Assembly (NCBI GenBank): GCA_024275815.1
Contig: JAJRYI010000104.1
Coordinates: 1-28,196, forward strand
Length of the DNA stretch: 28,196 nucleotides
Source of the DNA: Actinomycetes bacterium
GTDB taxonomy: Bacteria; Actinomycetota; Acidimicrobiia; Spongiisociales; UBA5794
Direction: 5' to 3'
Shown: piece by piece, positions 1 through 7,578 of the stretch
Position numbering within the stretch: the first letter of the stretch is position 1
Layout of the letters: every line of letters starts with the position of its first letter
The notes under the pieces: model-generated
Told to the model about the DNA's origin: nothing
Databases searched by the model: none
The model's input: the letters and a program-made list of their open reading frames with translations, nothing else
Position numbers and translations under genes: made by a program

Positions 1-2
1 GG

Positions 3-329
3 GGACAAGAGCAGGGGTATCGCGATCTCGGATTCGAGCCGGTGACACACCCGGGCGGTGATGCCTGGGCCCGGTTCTCCCAACGGGCAGCCGAAGCGGT
101 TCAGGCTCTCGACCTCGCAGGTCGTGCCGGTGACGCCCGCGCTTTCGGCAACGGTGAAGTCGAAGCACCCGACGGCCTGCATCGTGTGGGTGAACCCGAC
201 CCTGCGAACAGGTTGATCTCGATACTCGACACGGCCCTCGCCGGGTCAGAGTGGGGAGATCTCGTCACCACCGTTCAGTCACTCGACATCGACATGGAGA
301 CCGTATCTGTCGGGACACCGGCACCATGA
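3..329 (+). CDS. nuoD: NuoD-like (49 kDa) subunit of the second complex I cluster, C-terminal part only
   Basis: The reading frame is open from the window edge and ends in a TGA that overlaps the ATG of nuoH2, so this is the 3' end of a larger gene. The visible ~108 residues resemble the end of complex I subunit D or the related hydrogenase large subunit: a GGDAWARFSQR stretch like the helix in NuoD that reads D-x-x-x-R, then VEAPDG like the 'VEAPRG' motif, then WGDLVTTVQSLDIDME like the terminal 'D-x-V-x-x-x-SLD' motif. There is no C-x-x-C near the end, so the nickel ligands of a group 4 [NiFe] hydrogenase are absent, which favours a complex I-type protein. Placement directly before nuoH agrees. 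The GTG at 42 is probably internal, not the start. The exact subfamily cannot be judged from the tail alone. Confidence 0.6.
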   Translation, partial: GQEQGYRDLGFEPVTHPGGDAWARFSQRAAEAVQALDLAGRAGDARAFGNGEVEAPDGLHRVGEPDPANRLISILDTALAGSEWGDLVTTVQSLDIDMETVSVGTPAP

Positions 330-1231
330 CGACCCTGAGCATCCTCGTCCAGGTGGCCGCCCTGCTCACCGGCGGCGCCTACGTCCTGGTGGTGACGGAC
401 CGCCTGATGAGCAGCACGGGCGGCGTACGCTCGGCCCTCGTCTACCCCGTCAGGCGGCTGTCGTTCCTCCTCCTGCAGCCAGCAACGACGACCGAGCGGC
501 CAGATTTCGAGGCGTGGATCCTCGGTCCGGCGTTGCTCATGGCGCTCGCAGCGGTGGGTGCAGTGGCGATCCCCGTCGCAGGACCATCGGCAGGCGGCGA
601 TATCCATGCCGGACTCGTGCTCTTCGGCGCTGCGATGCTCATCGTGCTCGTCGCGGTGTTCATCTTCGGATGGGGGCCGAACTCGGTGTTCCCGATGATC
701 GGTGGATACCGGATGGCTGCCATGGTCCTCTCCGTGGGTATCCCCTTCTCCCTGGTCGTACTCACCACAGCCATCCCGGCCGAGTCGTTGTCGGTCGGGA
801 TGATCGTCGAGGCACAGTCCAGTCTGTGGTTCGTGGTGGTCCAACCGCTCGGGCTGCCCATCTACCTCGTCACGGCAGCCGCGATCGCCTTCTGGGGCCC
901 GTTCGACCTTCCTGAGGGTGCCGATCTCGCCGGCGGTGTCGTCGCTGAAGCGTCCGGCCTGAGACTGGCGATGTGGAGATTCGCACGTGCAGCGTTGCTG
1001 GTGACCCTGTCACTGATGGGCCAAGCCGTCTTCCTCGGCGGCTACCTCGGGCCGATTCTCCCCGGTTGGGCGTGGACGATCGTAAAGACGCTGGTGCTTC
1101 TGGTACTCCTGGCGCTGGCAGGGCGAACGATGGCGCGGATGCGCGTTCAGACGTTCGTCTGGTTCGGGTGGGTCGTGCTCCTGCCCCTGGCGCTGGTCGA
1201 CGTGTTCGTCTCTGGTTGGTTGGCGCTATGA
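326..1231 (+). CDS. nuoH: NuoH-like membrane subunit of the second complex I cluster (divergent)
   Basis: A 301-residue, very hydrophobic protein with about eight membrane segments. I chose the ATG at 326 because it overlaps the stop of the preceding gene (ATGA); an in-frame start at 251 would lie inside that gene. NuoH anchors the peripheral arm and forms much of the quinone chamber. Family marks are GGYR-x-AA-x-x-x-S at about 126-136 and GPFDLPE at 191-197, which matches the 'RPPFDLxEAE' loop. Compared with the NuoH encoded at 19193-20233, several conserved positions have changed: the Glu of 'SYE' is Gly138, the acidic run after PFDLPE is GAD with one residue missing, and the N-terminal 'QNRVGP' quinone-loop motif is not recognisable. 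I infer a bona fide but strongly diverged NuoH whose quinone site may differ. Confidence 0.8.
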   Translation: MTTLSILVQVAALLTGGAYVLVVTDRLMSSTGGVRSALVYPVRRLSFLLLQPATTTERPDFEAWILGPALLMALAAVGAVAIPVAGPSAGGDIHAGLVLFGAAMLIVLVAVFIFGWGPNSVFPMIGGYRMAAMVLSVGIPFSLVVLTTAIPAESLSVGMIVEAQSSLWFVVVQPLGLPIYLVTAAAIAFWGPFDLPEGADLAGGVVAEASGLRLAMWRFARAALLVTLSLMGQAVFLGGYLGPILPGWAWTIVKTLVLLVLLALAGRTMARMRVQTFVWFGWVVLLPLALVDVFVSGWLAL

Positions 1232-1794
1232 ACCCCGGGCCCCTGTCCTACTTCCTCGTATCGGCGTTCGGTGTCGGAGCCGTGGTCTCGGGCTGGCTGG
1301 TGTTTCGCACGGACTCCATGCTGCGAGCCGCTTACTGGCTCATGGTCTCGTTCGTAGCGGTCGGAGCCATGCTGATCGTCCTCGATGCCCAGTTCCTCGG
1401 GCTGATCCTCATCCTCATGATGTCGGGGGAGATGACGATCATGGCGATCTTCATGATCCTGTTCATGATGAACCCTGCAGGGTTGAACCCGATGACCATG
1501 GTTCACCAGCACCGGACATCGATCATCGCGGGCGTGGGATCCTTCGTCGTCCTCGCCTTCGTCGGAGTCGTTGCCGAGTTCCCGGACCGCCCGGTACCAG
1601 CAGGCGACGCAACGGTCGCGCTCGGCGAGGAGTTGCTCGGACGCTCGATGCTCGTCTTCGAGTCGGCCGGCGTGGCGCTCCTGGCCGTCATGATCGGAGC
1701 CATCGCCCTGGCGGCGAAGCAGGGCCGTTTCGGCGATGCATATGACGGATCACAGGAGCCGAGCATCGACGTCGAGACGGAGGACCGATCATGA
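1228..1794 (+). CDS. nuoJ: NuoJ-like membrane subunit of the second complex I cluster
   Basis: A 188-residue protein with about five membrane segments. The ATG at 1228 overlaps the nuoH2 stop (ATGA); the frame is open further upstream but that part lies inside nuoH2. NuoJ sits in the membrane arm of complex I next to NuoK and NuoA. Family marks are the start with R-x-A-x-x-x-x-x-S in the first helices (RAAYWLMVS) and the methionine- and glycine-rich third helix QFLGLILILMMSGEMT, which corresponds to 'FVAxxQVIVYAGAVM' in standard NuoJ and keeps its pi-bulge-like GE/GA position. The C-terminus is a short acidic soluble tail. The order H-J-K-L-M-N without an intervening nuoI differs from the usual H-I-J order. 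Confidence 0.82.
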   Translation: MNPGPLSYFLVSAFGVGAVVSGWLVFRTDSMLRAAYWLMVSFVAVGAMLIVLDAQFLGLILILMMSGEMTIMAIFMILFMMNPAGLNPMTMVHQHRTSIIAGVGSFVVLAFVGVVAEFPDRPVPAGDATVALGEELLGRSMLVFESAGVALLAVMIGAIALAAKQGRFGDAYDGSQEPSIDVETEDRS

Positions 1795-2093
1795 TCGACA
1801 TCCTCCTCGTCGTTGGAGCCGCCATCTTCGGAATCGGGGTGTACGGAGCTCTCAGCCAGCAGTCCTTCGTGATGATCATGATGGGCCTCGAGCTGATGCT
1901 CAACGCCGCGCTACTCGTGGCGATCACGTTCTGGTGGGCATCGACCGGCGGGAACCCCGCAGGCCAGCTGCTGGTGATCGTGATCCTCGCGGTGATGGCC
2001 ATCGAGGCGGCCATAGGGTTCGCTCTGGTGACGGCGGTGTACCGGTCCCGAAAGGCCGACATCACCGAGAAGCTCAAGAAGCTGCGTAACTGA
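1791..2093 (+). CDS. nuoK: NuoK-like membrane subunit of the second complex I cluster
   Basis: A 100-residue protein with three membrane segments, the usual size for NuoK. Its ATG overlaps the nuoJ2 stop (ATGA). NuoK is the small Mrp-C-like subunit whose two buried glutamates link the E-channel to the antiporter-like subunits. Both are present: Glu34 in GLELMLNA and Glu72 in AIEAAIGFAL, each in the standard sequence context. So unlike NuoN2 and NuoM2 in the same cluster, this subunit keeps its canonical proton-path residues. The lysine-rich C-terminus (EKLKKLRN) is probably cytoplasmic. Confidence 0.92.
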   Translation: MIDILLVVGAAIFGIGVYGALSQQSFVMIMMGLELMLNAALLVAITFWWASTGGNPAGQLLVIVILAVMAIEAAIGFALVTAVYRSRKADITEKLKKLRN

Positions 2094-4006
2094 TGGTCTG
2101 GCTTCCCGTACTCACGCCGCTGATCGGAGGTGCCATCATCCTGGCACTCAGGCGGAGCCAGATGGCGGCAAGAGTCGCGTCCGTCCTCGTGATGGTGGCC
2201 ACCGTGGCCGCAGCGGCCTTGGTCGCCTCGCTCGAGGCTACGGGTACCTGGTCGTGGGGTGGGCAGTTGGACCTCGCTGTGTCGGTCACAGGGTTCGGTC
2301 GAACGATGGTGGTCCTGGTCCCGGTGATCGCCACCGCTGTGATCGGATTCGCCGCGACCAACTCGGAGGATGATCGATCCATCGTCAAGTTGCTGGTGGC
2401 GCTGACCTGGTTCGTGGCAGCCATGGAGCTTCTCGTGATAGCCGCCGACTTCCTCACACTGCTCATCGGATGGGAGCTGGTCGGAGCCGCGTCGTGGGTG
2501 CTGATCGGACACGAGTGGCGCGACCCGCAGCGTCCCCGATCAGCCCGAGAGGCCTTCGTCACGACTCGCTTCGGTGACCTCGGCATATACGTGGCAGCCG
2601 GCGCCATCTTCGCTGCAACCGGGAGCCTTCGCTACGACGACCTGGCAGCGGTGTCCCCGGGTTGGCTCGCGATCATCGCTGGTGGCCTGGTACTGGCAGC
2701 GGCGGCGAAGTCGGCACAGGTCCCGTTCTCACCGTGGTTGTTCTCGGCCATGGCCGGTCCGACGCCTGTGTCGGCTCTCTTGCACTCCGCAACGATGGTC
2801 GCTGCAGGTGCCTACATCCTCATCCGCCTCCAGCCAACCCTGTCAGCGGTGGGTTGGTTCTCCCCGGTGGTGATCGGGATCGGTCTCACGACGGCACTCG
2901 CCGGCGGGATGGTCACCCTGGCTCAGCAGGACCTCAAGAAGGCTCTCGCAGGCTCGACGTCTGCACAGTACGGACTGATGCTGATCGCCGTTGGGGCGGG
3001 CTTCACCGCAGCCGCCGCAGGACAGCTCACAGCGCACGCCCTCTTCAAGTCCCTGCTGTTCCTCACAGCAGGTGTCGCTCTTCACGCGAGCGGAACACTC
3101 GATCTGTCCAAGCTACGACTCGGGAGCGCTCTGCCTCGGGTAGCGGTGCTCTTCGGCATCGGGGCGCTGGCACTTGCTGCGGTGCCACCGCTCGGAGCGG
3201 CTTTCACCAAGGAAGCGGTACTCGCCGGAGCGTTCCATGCCGGCATATGGGTGGGTCTGGGGACGGCGGCAGCCGGACTGCTCAGTACCCTGTACGCAGC
3301 GAGGCTCCACATGCTTGCCTACGGGCCAGGGCCCACCAGGGACGTCCATACACCGCCACGACGCGGTGAGATGGTGGCTCTCGGGGGACTCGCTGCCCTG
3401 ACACTCTTGCTCGGGGTGCTGTGGCTCCCCGGTGGGGACGCCATCTTGGAACGTGCGGCAGAAGGAGCGATCCTGTCACCGACACGAGCCGAGACGATCC
3501 TGTCGTTGGCCCTCGTCGTGGTCGGACTCACCGCGGTAGCCGTCGCGTGGCGACGCGGCCGACTCGTGACCCTTGGCATGCCGGCTCGAACTCGTGCGTT
3601 CATCGCAGGATGGTGGGGGATCCCAACGGCGGCAAGGGTACTCATCGTCGACCCCGTGTCCCGTCTGGGGAAGTGGCTCTTCATTGCAGACCGCAACGTC
3701 CTGGCACGAATCGCCGACTCGGTTGCGGCCTTCGCCGAGTACACGTCACGCGTCCTCAAGCGGTTGGTCGAGCGAGGGATCGATGGCGTGGTCTGGGGCA
3801 TCGGCGGGGCCACGATTCAAGGTGCAGAGATGTCGAGATTGGCAGACGACCGGGGTGTGGACGGGACAGTTGAAGGTGTCGCGTCCGGTATCGGCGAGGC
3901 GGGAAAGCAGAGCCGCAGGACGCAGACCGGGATGTCCTACCACTACTACACAGCGATGATGATCGGACTCGTGGTGGCGATCGCAGTCGCCACCCTCTGG
4001 AGGTAA
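2093..4006 (+). CDS. nuoL: NuoL-like antiporter subunit of the second complex I cluster
   Basis: A 637-residue polytopic protein; its ATG shares one base with the nuoK2 stop (TGATG). NuoL is the distal proton-pumping subunit of the membrane arm. The core of the family is intact: Glu128 in GWELVGAASW, TTRFGDLG near 157-164 (equivalent to 'VNRIGD'), Lys206 in AAKSAQVPFSPW, and GPTPVSALLHSATM with His231. The long C-terminal part after about residue 480, ending in a segment with VDGTVEG and TQTG followed by a last membrane helix, matches the lateral helix and final helix of NuoL. Overall it is more diverged than the NuoL at 15821-17695, but the charged residues of the proton path are kept. Confidence 0.9.
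   Translation: MVWLPVLTPLIGGAIILALRRSQMAARVASVLVMVATVAAAALVASLEATGTWSWGGQLDLAVSVTGFGRTMVVLVPVIATAVIGFAATNSEDDRSIVKLLVALTWFVAAMELLVIAADFLTLLIGWELVGAASWVLIGHEWRDPQRPRSAREAFVTTRFGDLGIYVAAGAIFAATGSLRYDDLAAVSPGWLAIIAGGLVLAAAAKSAQVPFSPWLFSAMAGPTPVSALLHSATMVAAGAYILIRLQPTLSAVGWFSPVVIGIGLTTALAGGMVTLAQQDLKKALAGSTSAQYGLMLIAVGAGFTAAAAGQLTAHALFKSLLFLTAGVALHASGTLDLSKLRLGSALPRVAVLFGIGALALAAVPPLGAAFTKEAVLAGAFHAGIWVGLGTAAAGLLSTLYAARLHMLAYGPGPTRDVHTPPRRGEMVALGGLAALTLLLGVLWLPGGDAILERAAEGAILSPTRAETILSLALVVVGLTAVAVAWRRGRLVTLGMPARTRAFIAGWWGIPTAARVLIVDPVSRLGKWLFIADRNVLARIADSVAAFAEYTSRVLKRLVERGIDGVVWGIGGATIQGAEMSRLADDRGVDGTVEGVASGIGEAGKQSRRTQTGMSYHYYTAMMIGLVVAIAVATLWR
3998..4003 (+). promoter_or_regulatory. Ribosome binding site of nuoM2
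   Basis: TGGAGG lies inside the last two codons of nuoL2, eight bases before the ATG at 4012. It supports that start and couples the two genes. Confidence 0.65.
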
Positions 4007-4011
4007 TACGG

Positions 4012-5493
4012 ATGTTGACATTGGCTATCGTCGTTCCACTCGTGGTGGCTGCGGTCACCCTGGCGATCCCGAAGCGGCATGAGCATCTCGCGCGCCCTCT
4101 GGCGATCGTCACGAGCTTCCTCCCGCTCGTCGTGGTAGCCATCTCGTGGGCACGCTTCGATTTCTCGACCGGGTTCCAACTGGTGGAGTCGGCGCAGTGG
4201 ATCCCCTCACTCGGGATCTCCTACACGGTGGGGGTCGACGGGCTGTCGCTCCCCCTCGTCGCACTCACTGCCTTGCTGTTCACGGTGTCGATGGTCTTCC
4301 CCTTCGACGTCCTCGGCAAGCCCCGGGCGTACTTTGCAACGTTCCTGTTCCTCGAGGCGATCTCGCTCGGCGTGTTCCTATCGCTCGACCTGATCCTCTT
4401 CTTCGTTTTCTGGGACCTCAGCCTCGTCGGCATGTACTTCCTCATCGGTATCTGGGGTCACGGAGAGGACGCCAAGCGATCGGCCCTCAAGTTCTTCCTC
4501 TACACCCTGCTCGGTTCACTGGCGTTGCTCCTCGGCATCCTCGGCATCTACCTCTACACGGACCCGCGAACCTTCAGCATGATCGAGATCATCGACAAGC
4601 TCCCTGTACCTGCCGGCGGATTGGCCGCCACCTTGATCTTCGTCGCGGTGGGTATCGGGTTTGCGGTCAAGACACCGCTCGTGCCACTCCACACATGGCT
4701 CCCCCCTGCCCATGTCGATGCACCTGCTCCCGCATCCACCATCCTTGCAGGTGTCCTCCTCAAGATGGGAACCTACGGCTTCATCCGGATCTCCCTCCAG
4801 ATGCTGCCCGAGACCTTCCAGCGTTTCGCTCTGCCTCTGGCGATCCTCGCCGTCGTGAGCATCCTCTACGGTGCGCTCGTCGCGATGGCACAGACGAACC
4901 TCAAACGCCTCGTCGCCTACACCAGCGTCAATCACATGGGGTACGTGATCCTCGGCGTCGCAGCAGCAGGGGCGATCGGCCTCGGCAGCGAGGCGTCGCG
5001 CTCGATCGCGATGACCGGCGCGGTCGTCGAGATGGTGGCACATGGGCTGATCACCGGAGCCCTGTTCCTTCTGTCGGGATCGATCTACGCGAGGGGAAAG
5101 ACGTACGAACTCGACCAGTACGGAGGCCTGGCGGGGGCATCTCCGCGCCTGTCGGGGATCATGATGTTGGCAGCGTTCGCGAGCCTCGGGCTACCCGGGC
5201 TGGCAGGCTTCGTCGCCGAGTTCCAGATCTTCGCAGGAACACTGGGAGTGTTCCCCTGGCTCGCCGCGATCGGCCTCCTTGGCATCGTGATCACGGCAGC
5301 GCTGTTCCTTCGCATGATCCAGCAGCTCTTCTTCGGCGATCTCCCGGCCCGCTGGGGTGACTGGAAGGACCTTAAGCGAGCCGAGCTGTACGCACTCGTA
5401 CCCCTGGCGGCACTCGTGGTCGTGATCGGCGTGGTGCCGCAGTGGCTGATCCGGGTCATCGATACGTTCTCCCAGATGGTGGCACGAGGCTGA
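4012..5493 (+). CDS. nuoM: NuoM-like antiporter subunit of the second complex I cluster
   Basis: A 493-residue protein with about 14 membrane helices, normal for NuoM. The ATG at 4012 follows a TGGAGG site. Recognisable blocks are VGVDGLSLP near 73-81, WDLSLVGMYFLIGIWG at 134-149, VKTPLVPLHTWLPPAH with Lys220, LLKMGTYGF with Lys251, LKRLVAYTSVNHMG, and GLAGFVAEF late in the protein. The helix-5 glutamate that is the key proton-path residue of NuoM (Glu138 in the other NuoM of this window) is Asp135 here; this is a conservative change, seen directly by ungapped comparison. The late region equivalent to the part lost by the interrupted nuoM at 14250-15821 is complete here. Confidence 0.9.
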   Translation: MLTLAIVVPLVVAAVTLAIPKRHEHLARPLAIVTSFLPLVVVAISWARFDFSTGFQLVESAQWIPSLGISYTVGVDGLSLPLVALTALLFTVSMVFPFDVLGKPRAYFATFLFLEAISLGVFLSLDLILFFVFWDLSLVGMYFLIGIWGHGEDAKRSALKFFLYTLLGSLALLLGILGIYLYTDPRTFSMIEIIDKLPVPAGGLAATLIFVAVGIGFAVKTPLVPLHTWLPPAHVDAPAPASTILAGVLLKMGTYGFIRISLQMLPETFQRFALPLAILAVVSILYGALVAMAQTNLKRLVAYTSVNHMGYVILGVAAAGAIGLGSEASRSIAMTGAVVEMVAHGLITGALFLLSGSIYARGKTYELDQYGGLAGASPRLSGIMMLAAFASLGLPGLAGFVAEFQIFAGTLGVFPWLAAIGLLGIVITAALFLRMIQQLFFGDLPARWGDWKDLKRAELYALVPLAALVVVIGVVPQWLIRVIDTFSQMVARG

Positions 5494-5494
5494 C

Positions 5495-5530
5495 ATGAGC
5501 CCGACCTCGACTCGAGAGACCCTCCGATGA
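5495..5530 (+). CDS. Possible 11-codon leader ORF coupled to nuoN2
   Basis: In the 33-base gap between nuoM2 and nuoN2 an ATG at 5495 follows GAGG (5486-5489) at a spacing of five and opens an 11-codon frame whose TGA overlaps the nuoN2 ATG as ATGA. This copies the coupling used elsewhere in the operon. The gap could equally be a decayed or extended nuoM2 end; no product function can be suggested. Confidence 0.2.
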   Translation: MSPTSTRETLR

Positions 5531-6954
5531 CCGAAGCCATGGGTCAGGCTGCCATCGATATCCTCCCCGTCCTGATCCTGGCCGGGGGAGCCATCCTGCT
5601 GATCTTCTACGCCATGTTCGTTTCGCGGGCGTTGCAGGTGTGGTCCGCGCTCGGTGCGATGATCGTGCTCGCTGCTGCGGGTTTCGCCGCCGGCTGGTAC
5701 CTCGGGGACGCGCCGGACGTCACTTTCTTCGGGACGTTCGCAGCCGATCGGGCGTGGCTGTGGGGGACGCTCATCATCATCGTCGTTACAGCACTGACCG
5801 TCGCGCTCTCGGTCGAGTGGTTCCAGTCGGATTCTCGCCATGGCGAGTACTACGTGCTCCTCCTGCTCTCTGGACTGGGAGCCGTGCTGCTAGCAGGGGC
5901 GATCGACCTGATGGAACTGGTCGTCGCGATGCTCCTTTCCTCCGTCACCGGGTTCGCTCTGGCCGCCTACCACCGCAAGTCGCGAGCCGCCACAGAGGCA
6001 GGGATCAAGTACTACCTCATCGGTGCCCTGGCGAACGGAGCGATGGTGTACGGGGTTGCACTGTTGTTCGGTCTGGCGGGTGGAACCTCCTTCGAGGATC
6101 TTCGTACAGGTCTCGTGGATGCCGATCCGTTGGCCCTCATCGTCGGCTTCGCCATGGTCGCCATCGGTATCGCTTTCAAGTTGGGGTCCGTCCCCGCTCA
6201 TCAATGGATGCCCGATGTGGCCCAGGGGGCGCCCGCACCTGTAGCTGCCTTCTTGCTCGTTGCAGGAAAGGTCGGAGCACTGATCGTCTTGATGCGGCTC
6301 GTGATGGTTCTCCCCGAGTCGGGTGTGGGATGGCGACCGTTGATCGCGGTGATCGCTGCAGTCACGATGACCCTCGGCAACCTGGCCGCACTGTGGCAGG
6401 ACGACGTTCGGAGAATGCTCGGGTGGTCATCCGTGTCACAAACCGGATACGGCCTCCTGGCGGTCGTCGCGATCGGTCGCAGCGATATCGCCGTTTCGTC
6501 GATGCTCTTCTTCCTCGCCGCTTACGCGATGGGGAACATGGCAGCGTTCGGCGTGATCGTGAAACTGCGTGGGCTCACTTCCAGGGAGTCGTTTCGTGGC
6601 CTTGCAACACCCCATCCGTGGTTGATGGGAGCACTCGTCGTGAGCTTCCTCTCCTTCATCGGCATTCCCCCGCTCGGTGGCTTCACGGCGAAGCTCTTAC
6701 TGATGGGCGCCGTCATCGATTCTGGCTACGCCTGGCTCGCCGTACTCACCGTGATCAACTCGGCGATCTCACTGTTCTACTACGCCAGGGTGATGGGCCC
6801 TGCGTACTTCGACGACGCCGCCGAACCTCGACCGCTGATGGGCAGCTTGGCGTCGTGGGCGTTGGGCATCGCGACCGTCGCCGTCATCGCCATCGGTGTC
6901 GCAGCACAGCCCCTGGCAGCCGCGTGGCAGGCACTCGTGCTCCTCACCGGGTGA
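5527..6954 (+). CDS. nuoN: NuoN-like antiporter subunit of the second complex I cluster
   Basis: A 475-residue polytopic protein that closes the second cluster. Family blocks are TEAGIKYYLIGALANG near 156-171, FKLGSVPAHQWMPDVAQGAPAP with Lys218, the AGKVGAL helix with Lys248, DVRRMLGWSSVSQTGY and GIPPLGGFTAK. Against the other NuoN of this window the helix-5 region aligns without gaps from the Ser at 139 to the Lys at 161, and there the conserved proton-path glutamate (Glu146 in the other protein) is Leu136. A glutamate six residues earlier (Glu130) might substitute, but that is inference. The ATG at 5527 has only a weak purine run (GAGAGA) upstream. Confidence 0.87.
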   Translation: MTEAMGQAAIDILPVLILAGGAILLIFYAMFVSRALQVWSALGAMIVLAAAGFAAGWYLGDAPDVTFFGTFAADRAWLWGTLIIIVVTALTVALSVEWFQSDSRHGEYYVLLLLSGLGAVLLAGAIDLMELVVAMLLSSVTGFALAAYHRKSRAATEAGIKYYLIGALANGAMVYGVALLFGLAGGTSFEDLRTGLVDADPLALIVGFAMVAIGIAFKLGSVPAHQWMPDVAQGAPAPVAAFLLVAGKVGALIVLMRLVMVLPESGVGWRPLIAVIAAVTMTLGNLAALWQDDVRRMLGWSSVSQTGYGLLAVVAIGRSDIAVSSMLFFLAAYAMGNMAAFGVIVKLRGLTSRESFRGLATPHPWLMGALVVSFLSFIGIPPLGGFTAKLLLMGAVIDSGYAWLAVLTVINSAISLFYYARVMGPAYFDDAAEPRPLMGSLASWALGIATVAVIAIGVAAQPLAAAWQALVLLTG

Positions 6955-6975
6955 GGGAACGCTATCTGCTCCTCG

Positions 6976-6990
6976 AGCGGTGGCACCGCT
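6976..6990. terminator. Candidate hairpin between convergent nuoN2 and the lipoprotein gene
   Basis: AGCGGT-GGC-ACCGCT gives a perfect six-pair GC-rich stem with a three-base loop in the 34-base convergent gap, touching the stop of the lipoprotein gene. No T-run follows on either strand, so intrinsic termination would be weak. Confidence 0.3.
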
Positions 6991-7411
6991 ACTTGGCAAC
7001 ACCGTTGATGGAGCCGGTGGTCTTTTGGAGTGACATGTCGTACGCGAAGCAGATGACCTCGCGATCCCCGACACCCCACGTGTCGGCGGTCGGATACAGT
7101 GACCCGATCTCGTAGATGCTGTCCGCGTACGCTATACCGACGTAGGAAGCGAAGTTCTCGAGACAGACGGCGTCTGCCCGGTTCTTCACCTGATCCACTC
7201 CGGGATACTCCGACCCGGTCAGATCCTGGTTGGCGAAGACCTCGTTGTCGTGAGGCTGATCACAGTCGACGACGGGTACATCGGAGACCTCGTCGTAGGA
7301 ACCCGACGGGTCGTCGAAGCACGTGCCGACCTCGAGTTCGAGCACACTCGCCGAACATGCTGCAAGCAGAACGGCCCCTGCTACGAGACCTACCATCCAA
7401 GTACGATTCAC
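6989..7411 (-). CDS. Small lipoprotein with a septum-formation-type domain
   Basis: A 140-residue protein starting at GTG 7411 behind GGAGAG (7417-7422, spacing five). The N-terminus is a lipoprotein signal: Arg3, a hydrophobic run at about 7-17 and the lipobox LAAC with Cys19, so it should be exported and lipid-anchored. The remainder has a cysteine-paired layout with LEVGTCFDD, V-V-D-C-x-x-PHDNEVFA, a central A-x-x-x-C, and a late REVICF. This pattern, 'GxC..., C...PHxxEV, ...C...P...W..G.R...C', is that of the actinobacterial septum-formation domain family (Septum_form), found in many secreted proteins of unproven role. It converges on nuoN2 and diverges from the iron transporter genes. 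It ends in TAG at an ordinary C-terminus. The function is not known. Confidence 0.75.
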   Translation of the reverse strand: MNRTWMVGLVAGAVLLAACSASVLELEVGTCFDDPSGSYDEVSDVPVVDCDQPHDNEVFANQDLTGSEYPGVDQVKNRADAVCLENFASYVGIAYADSIYEIGSLYPTADTWGVGDREVICFAYDMSLQKTTGSINGVAK

Positions 7412-7416
7412 GTCGA

Positions 7417-7422
7417 CTCTCC
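7417..7422 (-). promoter_or_regulatory. Ribosome binding site of the lipoprotein gene
   Basis: GGAGAG on the minus strand, five bases before the GTG at 7411. It fixes the start at the codon that also gives a complete lipoprotein signal peptide. Confidence 0.6.
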
Positions 7423-7524
7423 GTTCCGTCCGATTCGCGGTGACATCACTCGATCCCTATCGACCATATCGCGACCGGTCTCGAGGTATTCGCACCCTAC
7501 CCTCGAAAACGAGTAGCGACCTAA

Positions 7525-7552
7525 TTGCACCTACCGCGGTAGTGCATATACG
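7525..7552 (+). promoter_or_regulatory. Candidate fbpA promoter with a palindromic operator in its spacer
   Basis: TTGCAC (7525-7530) and TATACG (7547-7552) are separated by 16 bases and could be the -35 and -10 boxes. Inside the spacer, 7531-7542 is a perfect 12-base palindrome (CTACCGCGGTAG), flanked by TGCA on both sides with one base of asymmetry. A repressor bound there would block the polymerase. The sequence is not a recognisable IdeR/DtxR or Fur box, so the regulator is unknown. The assignment is from sequence alone. Confidence 0.4.
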
Positions 7553-7578
7553 CTTGACCTGTACCGATGCCGGTTCGC

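Noticed and set aside
251..325. N-terminal extension of nuoH2 from an ATG at 251
   Set aside because: It lies inside the upstream NuoD-like gene in another frame; the ATG at 326 gives the usual stop-start overlap and a NuoH-like N-terminus.
3..6954. Group 4 [NiFe] hydrogenase or Mrp antiporter cluster
   Set aside because: The NuoD-like tail lacks the C-terminal C-x-x-C nickel ligands, and a NuoH homologue and complete H-J-K-L-M-N order speak against a stand-alone Mrp antiporter.
7520..7550. IdeR/DtxR iron box upstream of fbpA
   Set aside because: The palindrome there is CTACCGCGGTAG and does not contain the TTAGG...CCTAA arms expected for that family.
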